Shown here one piece after another: positions 48,717 through 55,752 of a stretch of 64,000 nt of DNA (positions within the stretch are counted from its first letter, which is position 1; every line of letters begins with the position of its first letter). Source of the stretch: Geodermatophilaceae bacterium URHB0062. Lineage in GTDB: Bacteria > Actinomycetota > Actinomycetes > Mycobacteriales > Geodermatophilaceae. The position numbers and the translations under genes were made by a program. The notes under the pieces were generated by a model. It was given only the letters and a program-made list of their open reading frames with translations. It was not told where the DNA came from and searched no databases. The stretch is taken from the NCBI GenBank assembly GCA_000620185.1, contig JHVO01000008.1:62001-126000 (forward strand), written 5' to 3'.

Positions 48717-50186
48717 ATGTCGCTCGACAACCTCAGCAACCCCGACCTGCTCACCGACCTCTGGATCGGCGGCAAGGCCGTGCCCGCGTCGGACGGCGGC
48801 CGGTTCGACGTGCTCGACCCGGCCACCGGTCGGGTGCTCACGACGGTCGCCGACGGCAGCGTGGACGACGCGATCGCCGCCGTCGACGCCGCGGACGGCG
48901 CGGCCGCGGGCTGGGCCGCGACGTCCCCGCGGGAGCGCGCCGAGATCCTCCGCCGCGCGTGGGAGCTGATGACCGAGCAGGCCGACGACCTCGCGAAGCT
49001 GGTGACGCTCGAGAACGGCAAGGCGCTGGCCGACGCGAAGGGCGAGGTGGCCTACGCGGCCGAGTTCTTCCGCTGGTACTCGGAGGAGGCCGTGCGCGCG
49101 GTCGGCCAGCTCATGACGGCACCCTCCGGGGCGAACAAGATCATGGTGCTGCAGCAGCCGGTCGGCATCTGCGTGCTCGTGACGCCGTGGAACTTCCCCG
49201 CCGCGATGGCCACCCGCAAGATCGGTCCCGCGCTGGCCGCGGGCTGCACCGTCGTCCTGAAGCCGGCGAGCGACACCCCGCTGACCGCGCTGGCGATGGC
49301 CCGCATCCTCGACGAGGCCGGCGTCCCCGCGGGCGTGGTCAACGTGCTGCCCGCCCGCAGGTCCGGCGCCGTCGTGTCGGCGATGCTGCACGACCCGCGG
49401 GTGCGGAAGCTGTCGTTCACCGGCAGCACCGAGGTCGGCCGGGTGCTCCTCAAGGAGGCCGCCGACCAGGTGATCAACTGCTCGATGGAGCTGGGCGGCA
49501 ACGCACCCTTCCTCGTCTTCGACGACGCCGACCTCGACGCCGCGGTCGACGGCGCGATGATCGCCAAGATGCGCAACGGCGGTGAGGCGTGCACCGCGGC
49601 CAACCGCTTCTACGTCCAGCGAGGCGTCGCCGAGGAGTTCGGCCGCCGGCTGGCCGAGCGGATGACGGCGCTGCGCATGGGCCCGGGTCTCGACGACGGC
49701 GTGCAGCTCGGGCCGCTGGTCAACACCGGCGCCGTCGACAAGGTCGACGAGCTGGTGCAGGGCGCGGTCGACGCCGGGGCCGAGGCCGTCGTGGGCGGCC
49801 GCCGTCCGGAGGATGCCGCGTACTCGGACGGCTTCTTCTACGAGCCGACCGTGCTTCTGGGCGTGCGGCCGGGCTCCCCGATCCTCGACGAGGAGATCTT
49901 CGGTCCGGTGGCGCCGATCGTCACATTCGACGACGAGAACGAGGCGATCCGGCTGGCCAACGCCACCGAGTACGGCCTGGTCTCCTACCTCTACACCGGT
50001 GACCTCGCGCGCGGCCTGCGGGTCAGCGAGGCGCTGGACTCTGGCATGGTCGGGCTCAATCGCGGACTGGTCAGCGACCCGGCCGCGCCGTTCGGCGGCA
50101 CCAAGCAGAGCGGCATCGGTCGCGAGGGCGGCCACGACGGCATGCTCGACTACCTGGAGAGCAAGTACATCGCCGTCACCTGGTGA
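48717..50186 (+). CDS. Aldehyde dehydrogenase (succinate-semialdehyde dehydrogenase-like)
   Basis: A 489-residue NAD(P)-dependent aldehyde dehydrogenase. Motifs: VTPWNFPAAMATRKIGPALA (about 150-170), cofactor Lys in VLKPASDTPLTA, FTGSTEVGR, MELGGNAPFLVF with the general base Glu, and the catalytic Cys in GGEACTAANRF. APFGGTKQSGIGREGG near the end is typical of GabD-like enzymes. AAGGA precedes the ATG. It follows the M24 gene by 19 bases and is the last gene in the operon; it would oxidise the aldehyde released by the pathway. Confidence 0.9.
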   Translation: MSLDNLSNPDLLTDLWIGGKAVPASDGGRFDVLDPATGRVLTTVADGSVDDAIAAVDAADGAAAGWAATSPRERAEILRRAWELMTEQADDLAKLVTLENGKALADAKGEVAYAAEFFRWYSEEAVRAVGQLMTAPSGANKIMVLQQPVGICVLVTPWNFPAAMATRKIGPALAAGCTVVLKPASDTPLTALAMARILDEAGVPAGVVNVLPARRSGAVVSAMLHDPRVRKLSFTGSTEVGRVLLKEAADQVINCSMELGGNAPFLVFDDADLDAAVDGAMIAKMRNGGEACTAANRFYVQRGVAEEFGRRLAERMTALRMGPGLDDGVQLGPLVNTGAVDKVDELVQGAVDAGAEAVVGGRRPEDAAYSDGFFYEPTVLLGVRPGSPILDEEIFGPVAPIVTFDDENEAIRLANATEYGLVSYLYTGDLARGLRVSEALDSGMVGLNRGLVSDPAAPFGGTKQSGIGREGGHDGMLDYLESKYIAVTW

Positions 50187-50211
50187 CGTCGGGTACGTGA
50201 TCCGCGCCGGG

Positions 50212-50237
50212 GGCGGGTTCTGAGCGCAGAACCCGCC
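50212..50237. repeat. Hairpin unit 1 of an imperfect repeat between convergent genes
   Basis: GGCGGGTTCTG, loop AGCG, CAGAACCCGCC is a perfect 11-pair stem 25 bases after the aldehyde dehydrogenase stop. It is followed by GCTGCACATC (50241-50250) and AGGACGGCGGGG near 50282. A diverged copy of this order recurs 116 bases later. Confidence 0.6.
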
Positions 50238-50325
50238 ACGGCTGCACATCGCCGCTTGGCGGGGCGTCCAGTAACCCACTCAGGACGGCGGGGCCGTGGC
50301 GCATCGCGAGAAGCGTGTGCGCTCA

Positions 50326-50366
50326 GGGGGCGTTTTCGCAGGCAGAATGCCCCGTTGCTGCACATC
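50326..50366. repeat. Hairpin unit 2, diverged copy
   Basis: GGGGCGTTTTC with CAGAATGCCCC (50343-50353) form an imperfect stem, again followed by GCTGCACATC (50357-50366) and AGGACGACGGGG from 50402. The shared order with unit 1 points to tandem duplication or an interspersed repeat; both units probably also end transcription between the convergent genes. Confidence 0.5.
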
Positions 50367-50399
50367 ATCGGGTCGCTGAGCGGTCCGTAGGCCGCTCAC

Positions 50400-51074
50400 C
50401 TAGGACGACGGGGGTGCGAAGACCTCGGGGTGCTGGGCGAGCTCGATGCGGGTGCGGCGGATGTGCCCGGACAGGAAGCGCTCGCCGTCCACCGCGTCGC
50501 GCCGGTGGATGGCGTCGAGCAGCAGCCGGTGCTCGGAGTTGACCACCCAGCGCCGGTCCGGGCCGGACAGCAGCATGAACGCCCGCCGGTAGTGCTGGGT
50601 GGAGTTCCACAGCCCGCTGATCGTCGACACCAGGCGCTCCGACGGGCAGCCGGCGTACGAGGTCAGGTGGAATTCGCGGTCGAGCACGAGGAACTCGGTC
50701 AGCTTCCCGTCGGCCTCGATGCGCGCCTGCACGTCCTCCATGTGCGCGATCTGGTCGTCGCTCAGCTGGGGCAGGCTCTCGGCCAGCGCCAGCGGTTCGA
50801 GGCGCTCGCGCATGCGGTAGACGATGTCGACCTCCCGCATGTCGAGCAACGGAACGCGCGACCCCTTGTTCGCGGCGTGCTCGGTCAGCCCCTCGGCCTC
50901 GAGCATCCGGAGCGCCTCGCGCACGGGCAGCCGACTGGCCCCGAGCCGCGCGGCGACCTCCTCCTGCCGGATCCACTGTCCGGGCGCGATCTCGCCGGAG
51001 AGGATCGACTCGCGCAGGTGCGCCGCGATCCGCTGGCTGGCGGCGCCGACGCCGGCGTCCGCGAGCTCGCTCAC
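50400..51074 (-). CDS. GntR-family (FCD) transcriptional regulator
   Basis: A 224-residue regulator. The winged helix (about 10-75) contains RIAAHLRESILSGEIAPGQW, VAARLGASRLPVREALRMLE and LTEHAANKGSRV. The C-terminal FCD domain includes REFHLTSYAGCPSERLVSTI and a terminal SEHRLLLDAIHRRD...GHIRRTR with the expected metal-binding histidines. GTG start overlaps the VOC gene stop (GTGA). Three TGGATCC-centred sites at the divergent promoter beyond the VOC gene are probable targets, which would control both this operon and the E1-E2-molybdenum hydroxylase operon. Confidence 0.9.
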   Translation of the reverse strand: MSELADAGVGAASQRIAAHLRESILSGEIAPGQWIRQEEVAARLGASRLPVREALRMLEAEGLTEHAANKGSRVPLLDMREVDIVYRMRERLEPLALAESLPQLSDDQIAHMEDVQARIEADGKLTEFLVLDREFHLTSYAGCPSERLVSTISGLWNSTQHYRRAFMLLSGPDRRWVVNSEHRLLLDAIHRRDAVDGERFLSGHIRRTRIELAQHPEVFAPPSS

Positions 51075-51574
51075 GCGAACGCCTCCGGATTGCGGAAGAA
51101 GGCCTTGCCCTCGGGATAGCTGACCAGCTCGAACTGCATCCCCCAGGGCGCCAGGAAGTAGACCCACCGCTGACCCTCGTGCGCGCCCTTGCTCGCGGTC
51201 GGCTCGCCGAGTACGCGGACGCCGGAGTCGCGGAGATGGGCGACGGCGGCGTCGAGGTCGTCGACGTAGAGCGCGACGTGGTGGCCGCCGACGTCGCTGT
51301 TGCGCGGCGGCACGGGGTTCTGGTCGGGCGCCTCGTAGGAGAACACCTCGAAGATCGCCTGGCCGCCGCAGCGGAAGAACGAGTTGCGCCGCATCACCGC
51401 GCGCGGGTGGACGCCCAGGTGCTCGGCCATCCAGTCGCTGTCCTCGTGCACGAAGGGCCCCAGGGAGTACAGGTACTCGCACCCCAGGACGTCGACGAGG
51501 AAGGCGCGCGCCTCCTCGAGGTCGGGCACGGTGAACCCGATGTGGTCCACGCCGGTGAGTCCGGGCAGGCCCAT
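51071..51574 (-). CDS. VOC-family protein (glyoxalase/dioxygenase fold)
   Basis: A 167-residue VOC protein with two beta-alpha-beta-beta-beta units: VDHIGFTVPDLEEARAFLVD at the start and GHHVALYVDDLDAAVAHLRD near residue 90. Candidate metal ligands are the first-module His and Glu in FEVFSYEAPDQ, the second-module His (GGHHVA) and Glu in MQFELVSYPEG. It could be a lyase, isomerase or ring-cleaving enzyme. GAGGAGA supports the ATG. First gene of the operon with the GntR regulator, divergent from the E1 gene. Confidence 0.82.
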   Translation of the reverse strand: MGLPGLTGVDHIGFTVPDLEEARAFLVDVLGCEYLYSLGPFVHEDSDWMAEHLGVHPRAVMRRNSFFRCGGQAIFEVFSYEAPDQNPVPPRNSDVGGHHVALYVDDLDAAVAHLRDSGVRVLGEPTASKGAHEGQRWVYFLAPWGMQFELVSYPEGKAFFRNPEAFA

Positions 51575-51596
51575 GCGCTGTCTCCTCTGCCGCTCG

Positions 51597-51606
51597 ATTG
51601 GATCCC
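51597..51606. promoter_or_regulatory. TGGATCC site 1 in the VOC/E1 divergent promoter
   Basis: ATTGGATCCC, 23 bases before the VOC start. Centre to site 2 is 63 bases, six helical turns. Confidence 0.45.
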
Positions 51607-51659
51607 AGGCAGTCAACACCACGGGCGATATCGCCGCATAGGGCCATTCACTCCTTGTC

Positions 51660-51671
51660 ATTGGATCCAGT
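51660..51671. promoter_or_regulatory. TGGATCC site 2 (best copy)
   Basis: ATTGGATCCAGT contains the perfect palindrome TGGATCCA (51662-51669). It lies 46 bases upstream of the E1 ATG. Probable GntR operator. Confidence 0.5.
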
Positions 51672-51716
51672 TGATGCGACGCTGTGACGGCCACCACCCG
51701 GGAGAGAGGCAGGCCG

Positions 51717-53897
51717 ATGCCGCAGCGCACGCCGTTGGATCCAGCGGTCGACTGGGTCGCGTTCAGTGCGACCGACGCCGACTGGGACGCGGCCGAGCCG
51801 CACCTGCTCACCAGCATGCTCAGCCAGCTGGTGCTGATCCGGACGTTCGAGGAGTTCGTCCTCGAGCTCGCGGGCGCGGGTCTCATCCACGGCCCGGCGC
51901 ACTCGAGCATCGGCCAGGAGGGCGGCGCCGTCGGCTCGGTGATCGGGCTGACCAGCCAGGACACGGTGAACGGCTCGCACCGCGGTCACCACCAGTTCCT
52001 CGCGAAGGTCCTCTCGCACGTGCACCCCGAGGGCATCGACCCGACCAAGCCGTGGTCGGACGACGTCCGCGCGGTCGTGCTGCGCAGCCTCGCCGAGATC
52101 TGCGGCCTCGACCGCGGCTTCAGCCACGGCCGCGGCGGCAGCATGCACCTGCAGTGGAAGGAAGCCGGGGCGATCGGCACCAACGCCATCGTCGGCGGCG
52201 GTGTGCCGCTGGCCGCGGGCTCGGCCTGGGCGCACCGGCACGCGGGCACCGACGCGGTCGCCGTCACCTACTTCGGCGACGGCGCGACCAACATCGGCTC
52301 CACGCTGGAGACGATGAACCTCGCCGCGGCCTGGAAGCTGCCGCTCTGCTTCTTCATCGAGAACAACCAGTACGCCGTCTCCACAAGCGTGTACGAGGCG
52401 ACCGGTGAGCCGCGCCTGTCGGCCCGCGGCCCGGGCTTCGGCATCCGCAGCTGGAAGGTCGACGGGATGGATCCGCTCGCGGTCTACCTCGCGATGCAGG
52501 AGGCGCTGGCGCACATGCGCGCCGGCCACGGCCCGACGGTGGTCGAGGCCGACGTCTACCGCTACTTCCACCAGAACGGCGCCTTCCCGGGTAGCTCCTT
52601 CAAGTACCGCACCCGCGAGGAGGAGGCCGCCTGGCGCCGGCGCGACCCGATCGACCAGCTGCGCGGGCACCTCGCCCGGCGCGGCATTCTCAGCGCCGAC
52701 GACGTCGACGCGTGCATCGCCGGCGCGAAGGCGCTCATGGCCGAGATCGGCGACGTCCTGCTCGAGCCGCTGCCCGACGGCAAGCCGGGCCAGCGCCGCA
52801 TCAAGCCGAGCGAGTGGCCCGACCCCGCCTTCGCCGACGTCGGCGTCCGGGGTGATCTGAGCGAGTTCGCCGACGCGCCGATCGCCGACCGAGACACCTT
52901 CGCGGGCGAGATCGCCGACACCAAGTTCATCGACGCGGTCGCCGCCGTGATGAACCGGCGGATGAGCACCGACGACGGCATCGTCGTCATGGGGGAGGAC
53001 GTGCACCGCCTCAACGGCGGCACCAACGGGGCCACCCGCGGCCTCAAGGACGCGTTCCCCGACCGCATCCTCGGGACGCCGATCAGCGAGAACGCCTTCA
53101 CCGGCCTCGGCGGCGGCATCGCGCTCGACGGCCGGTTCACCCCGGTCGTGGAGTTCATGTACGCCGACTTCATGTGGGTCGCGGCCGACCAGCTGTTCAA
53201 CCAGATCGCCAAGGCGCGGCACATGTTCGGCAGCGACGACGACGTCCCGCTCGTGCTGCGCAGCAAGGTGGCCATGGGCACCGGCTACGGCTCCCAGCAC
53301 TCGATGGACCCGGCCGGCATCTTCGCCACCGCGGCCGGCTGGCGGATCGTCGCGCCGTCCACGCCGTTCGACTACGTCGGCCTGATGAACAGCGCGCTGC
53401 GCTGCAAGGACCCGGTGCTGGTGCTCGAGCACGTCGACCTCTACGGCTCGGTCGGGGAGGGGCCGGTCGACGACCTCGACTACTGCCTGCCCGTCGGCAA
53501 GGCCGCCGTCCGCCGCGCCGGCAAGGACGTCACCGTGCTGACCTACCTGGCCATGACGCAGTACGTCCTCGACGCCGTGGCGGAGGCCGGCACCGTCGAC
53601 GCCGAGGTCATCGACCTGCGCTGGCTCGACCGCGCCAGCATCGACTGGGAGACCGTCGGCGAGAGCATCAAGAAGACCAACAACGTCCTCATCGCCGAGC
53701 AGGGTGCCCTGGGGACGTCGTACGGCGGCTGGCTCGCCGACGAGATCCAGCGCCGCTTCTTCGACTGGCTCGACCACCCCGTGCAGCGGGTGACCGGGGG
53801 CGAGGCCTCGCCGAGCATCAGCAAGGTGCTCGAGCGGGCCGCGATCGCGAAGTCCGAGGAAGTCGTCACCGCGCTCACCACCGTGACGAGGTACTGA
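51717..53897 (+). CDS. 2-oxo acid dehydrogenase E1, fused alpha and beta subunits
   Basis: A 726-residue thiamine diphosphate-dependent decarboxylase component. The alpha half (about 1-370) has the TPP motif GDGATNIGSTLETMNLAAAW followed by LPLCFFIENNQYAVST, and GHGPTVVEADVYRY. The beta half (about 385-720) has GIVVMGEDVHRLNGGTNGAT, FMYADFMWVAADQLFNQIAK and the C-terminal QGALGTSYGGWLADEI. Resembles acetoin/branched-chain-type E1 more than AceE. GAGAGAGGCAGG supports ATG 51717 over a GTG 33 bases earlier. E2 follows after two bases; no E3 gene is in the operon. Substrate not evident. Confidence 0.88.
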   Translation: MPQRTPLDPAVDWVAFSATDADWDAAEPHLLTSMLSQLVLIRTFEEFVLELAGAGLIHGPAHSSIGQEGGAVGSVIGLTSQDTVNGSHRGHHQFLAKVLSHVHPEGIDPTKPWSDDVRAVVLRSLAEICGLDRGFSHGRGGSMHLQWKEAGAIGTNAIVGGGVPLAAGSAWAHRHAGTDAVAVTYFGDGATNIGSTLETMNLAAAWKLPLCFFIENNQYAVSTSVYEATGEPRLSARGPGFGIRSWKVDGMDPLAVYLAMQEALAHMRAGHGPTVVEADVYRYFHQNGAFPGSSFKYRTREEEAAWRRRDPIDQLRGHLARRGILSADDVDACIAGAKALMAEIGDVLLEPLPDGKPGQRRIKPSEWPDPAFADVGVRGDLSEFADAPIADRDTFAGEIADTKFIDAVAAVMNRRMSTDDGIVVMGEDVHRLNGGTNGATRGLKDAFPDRILGTPISENAFTGLGGGIALDGRFTPVVEFMYADFMWVAADQLFNQIAKARHMFGSDDDVPLVLRSKVAMGTGYGSQHSMDPAGIFATAAGWRIVAPSTPFDYVGLMNSALRCKDPVLVLEHVDLYGSVGEGPVDDLDYCLPVGKAAVRRAGKDVTVLTYLAMTQYVLDAVAEAGTVDAEVIDLRWLDRASIDWETVGESIKKTNNVLIAEQGALGTSYGGWLADEIQRRFFDWLDHPVQRVTGGEASPSISKVLERAAIAKSEEVVTALTTVTRY
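51735..51744. promoter_or_regulatory. TGGATCC site 3, inside the first E1 codons
   Basis: TTGGATCCAG repeats the perfect TGGATCCA core, 74 bases (seven turns) from site 2. Being in coding sequence it may be coincidence, but the phase with sites 1 and 2 is notable. Confidence 0.35.
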
Positions 53898-53899
53898 CG

Positions 53900-55270
53900 A
53901 TGCCCGAGCTTCTCCGCATGCCCGAGATCGCCGCGGCCACCACCTCGGCGGTGCTGGCCGGCTGGCCCGTGTCGGTGAACAGCCGCTTCTCCGCCCAGGA
54001 CGTCATCGCCACGGTCGAGACCGACAAGGCGGTCGTCGACGTCGAAGCCGAGGCGGACGGCGTCCTGCTCCGGACCCTGGTCGCGGAGGGCACCGAGGTC
54101 GACGTCGGCACCCCGATCGCCGTCCTGGGCCGCCCCGACGAGACGGTCGAGGACCTCGACGCCGCCCTCGCCGCGCTGGGGGTCACCTCTCCGGGCGACG
54201 ACGCCGCACCCGCCCCTGACGTCGCCGACGGTGCGCCGGCCAACGGGCACGCCCCGTCCGCCGGGACGACGCGGCGGTTCGCCAGCCCGCTGGCGCGCCG
54301 GCTCGCCGCCGAGGCCGGGCTGCTCGTCACCGACCTGGCTGGCACCGGCCCCGGGGGCCGGATCGTCCGCCGCGACGTCGAGGCGGCGCTGGCCCAGCGG
54401 GTCGCGCACGAGGAGGGCACCCTCCACGACGCCAGCCCGGCGGTGCCGTCGGTGCCCGTGCCCGGCGTCACGCGGCGCGTCGCCTCCCGCGCCCCCGAGT
54501 CGGCCGAGCTCGCGACGGCCCCGCCGGCCGTCCGGCCCCCGGCGCCGGCCCCGCCGGCCGTCCGGCCCCCGGCGCCGGCCCCCGCGGGGACGACGTTCAC
54601 CGACCAGTCACTCAGCCGCATGCGCAAGGCCGTCGCGGCGCGGCTCACCGAGAGCAAGGCCACCGCGCCGCACTTCTACGTCCGGGGCGTGGCCCGTGTC
54701 GACCGGCTGCTCGAGATGCGCGCGGAGCTCAACGAGGGCGCCGACGTGCGGGTGTCGGTCAACGACCTGATCGTCAAGGCGGTCGCGAAGGCCCACCAGA
54801 TCGTCCCCGCGATGAACGTCGTCTGGACCGGCGAGGCGATCCGCTCGTTCCACGGCGTCGACGTGTCGGTCGCCGTCGCCACCGGGTCCGGCCTCGTGAC
54901 CCCGGTGCTGACCGGCGTGGAGCGGCGGTCGATCACGGAGGTCGCGGCGGCCACGCAGGACTTCGTCGCGCGGGCCCGGGAGGGCCGGCTGCAGCAGGCC
55001 GAGCTCGAGGGCGGCAGCGTGACGGTCACCAACCTCGGCATGTTCGGGGTCGAGGAGTTCGCCGCGATCATCAACCCGCCGCAGGCGTCGATCCTGGCCG
55101 TGGGCGCGGCGAAGCAGGAGGCCGTGGTCACCGACGGGCGGCTGGAGGTGGCCACCGTGCTGCGCGTGACGCTGTCGGTCGACCACCGGCCCGTCGACGG
55201 CGCCACCGCCGCGCAGTGGATGTCGGCCTTCGTCGGGCTGCTCGAGCGGCCCGTGCGCATCCTGTCGTGA
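53900..55270 (+). CDS. 2-oxo acid dehydrogenase E2 (dihydrolipoamide acyltransferase)
   Basis: A 456-residue E2. The lipoyl domain (about 1-78) has the lipoylated Lys in ETDKAVVDVEAE. The E1/E3-binding domain is about 130-165 (ASPLARRLAAEAG, GTGPGGRIVRRDVEAAL). After a Pro/Ala-rich linker containing an exact duplicated ten-residue unit, the catalytic domain (about 235-456) ends with VDHRPVDGATAAQW, carrying the catalytic His and Asp. It transfers the acyl group from E1 to CoA. Its stop overlaps the next gene (GTGA), coupling it to the molybdenum hydroxylase subunits. Confidence 0.9.
   Translation: MPELLRMPEIAAATTSAVLAGWPVSVNSRFSAQDVIATVETDKAVVDVEAEADGVLLRTLVAEGTEVDVGTPIAVLGRPDETVEDLDAALAALGVTSPGDDAAPAPDVADGAPANGHAPSAGTTRRFASPLARRLAAEAGLLVTDLAGTGPGGRIVRRDVEAALAQRVAHEEGTLHDASPAVPSVPVPGVTRRVASRAPESAELATAPPAVRPPAPAPPAVRPPAPAPAGTTFTDQSLSRMRKAVAARLTESKATAPHFYVRGVARVDRLLEMRAELNEGADVRVSVNDLIVKAVAKAHQIVPAMNVVWTGEAIRSFHGVDVSVAVATGSGLVTPVLTGVERRSITEVAAATQDFVARAREGRLQQAELEGGSVTVTNLGMFGVEEFAAIINPPQASILAVGAAKQEAVVTDGRLEVATVLRVTLSVDHRPVDGATAAQWMSAFVGLLERPVRILS
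54521..54580 (+). repeat. Exact 30-bp tandem duplication in the E2 linker
   Basis: Bases 54521-54550 are repeated exactly at 54551-54580 (unit begins CCGCCGGCCGTCCGG), encoding two copies of PAVRPPAPAP in the flexible interdomain linker. In frame, so it only lengthens the linker. Confidence 0.85.
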
Positions 55271-55752
55271 CAGCCGGGGCTGCATCCGAGGTGCCGGTGA
55301 CCGTCCGGGTCAACGGCGCCGACCATGAGGTCGTCTGCGACCCCGACACCCCCTTGCTCTACGTGCTGCGCAACGACCTGGGGCTGGTGGGCGCCAAGTT
55401 CGGCTGCGGGCTCGGGCTGTGCGGCGCGTGCAACGTGCTGGTCGACGGGCACCCGGTGCACTCCTGCGACACCCCGGTCTGGTCCGTCGCCGACAAGCGG
55501 GTGACGACGGTCGAGGGGCTGGGCGACGACGGCCGGCCGCACCGGCTGCAGGAGACGTTCGTCGAGGAGCAGGCCCTCCAGTGCGGCTACTGCACCGCCG
55601 GGATGCTGGTGACCGCCGCCGCGCTGCTGGAGAAGGAGCCCGACGCGGACGAGGCCGGCGTCCGGCGTGCCCTCGACGGCAACCTCTGCCGCTGCGGCGC
55701 GCACAACCGCATCGTGCGGGCGGTGCTCTGCGCGAGGACGTGCGGCGCGTGA
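55267..55752 (+). CDS. 2Fe-2S subunit of a molybdenum hydroxylase (CoxS/IorA type)
   Basis: A 161-residue iron-sulfur protein. The plant-type cluster motif is CGLGLCGACNVLVDG with the first Cys in KFGC (about 40-60), and the fourth Cys follows in VHSC. The C-terminal cluster is QCGYCTAGM ... GNLCRCGAHNRI. These pass electrons from the molybdenum site. GTG start overlaps the E2 stop, and its own stop overlaps the large-subunit GTG, so all are made together. Confidence 0.93.
   Translation: MTAGAASEVPVTVRVNGADHEVVCDPDTPLLYVLRNDLGLVGAKFGCGLGLCGACNVLVDGHPVHSCDTPVWSVADKRVTTVEGLGDDGRPHRLQETFVEEQALQCGYCTAGMLVTAAALLEKEPDADEAGVRRALDGNLCRCGAHNRIVRAVLCARTCGA

Noticed and set aside
44386-50186. Assignment of the region to nicotine degradation because of the pseudooxynicotine hydrolase-like enzyme.
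   Set aside because: The nicotine and 6-hydroxynicotine oxidases and a matching molybdenum hydroxylase unit are not in this regulon; hydrolase similarity alone is insufficient.
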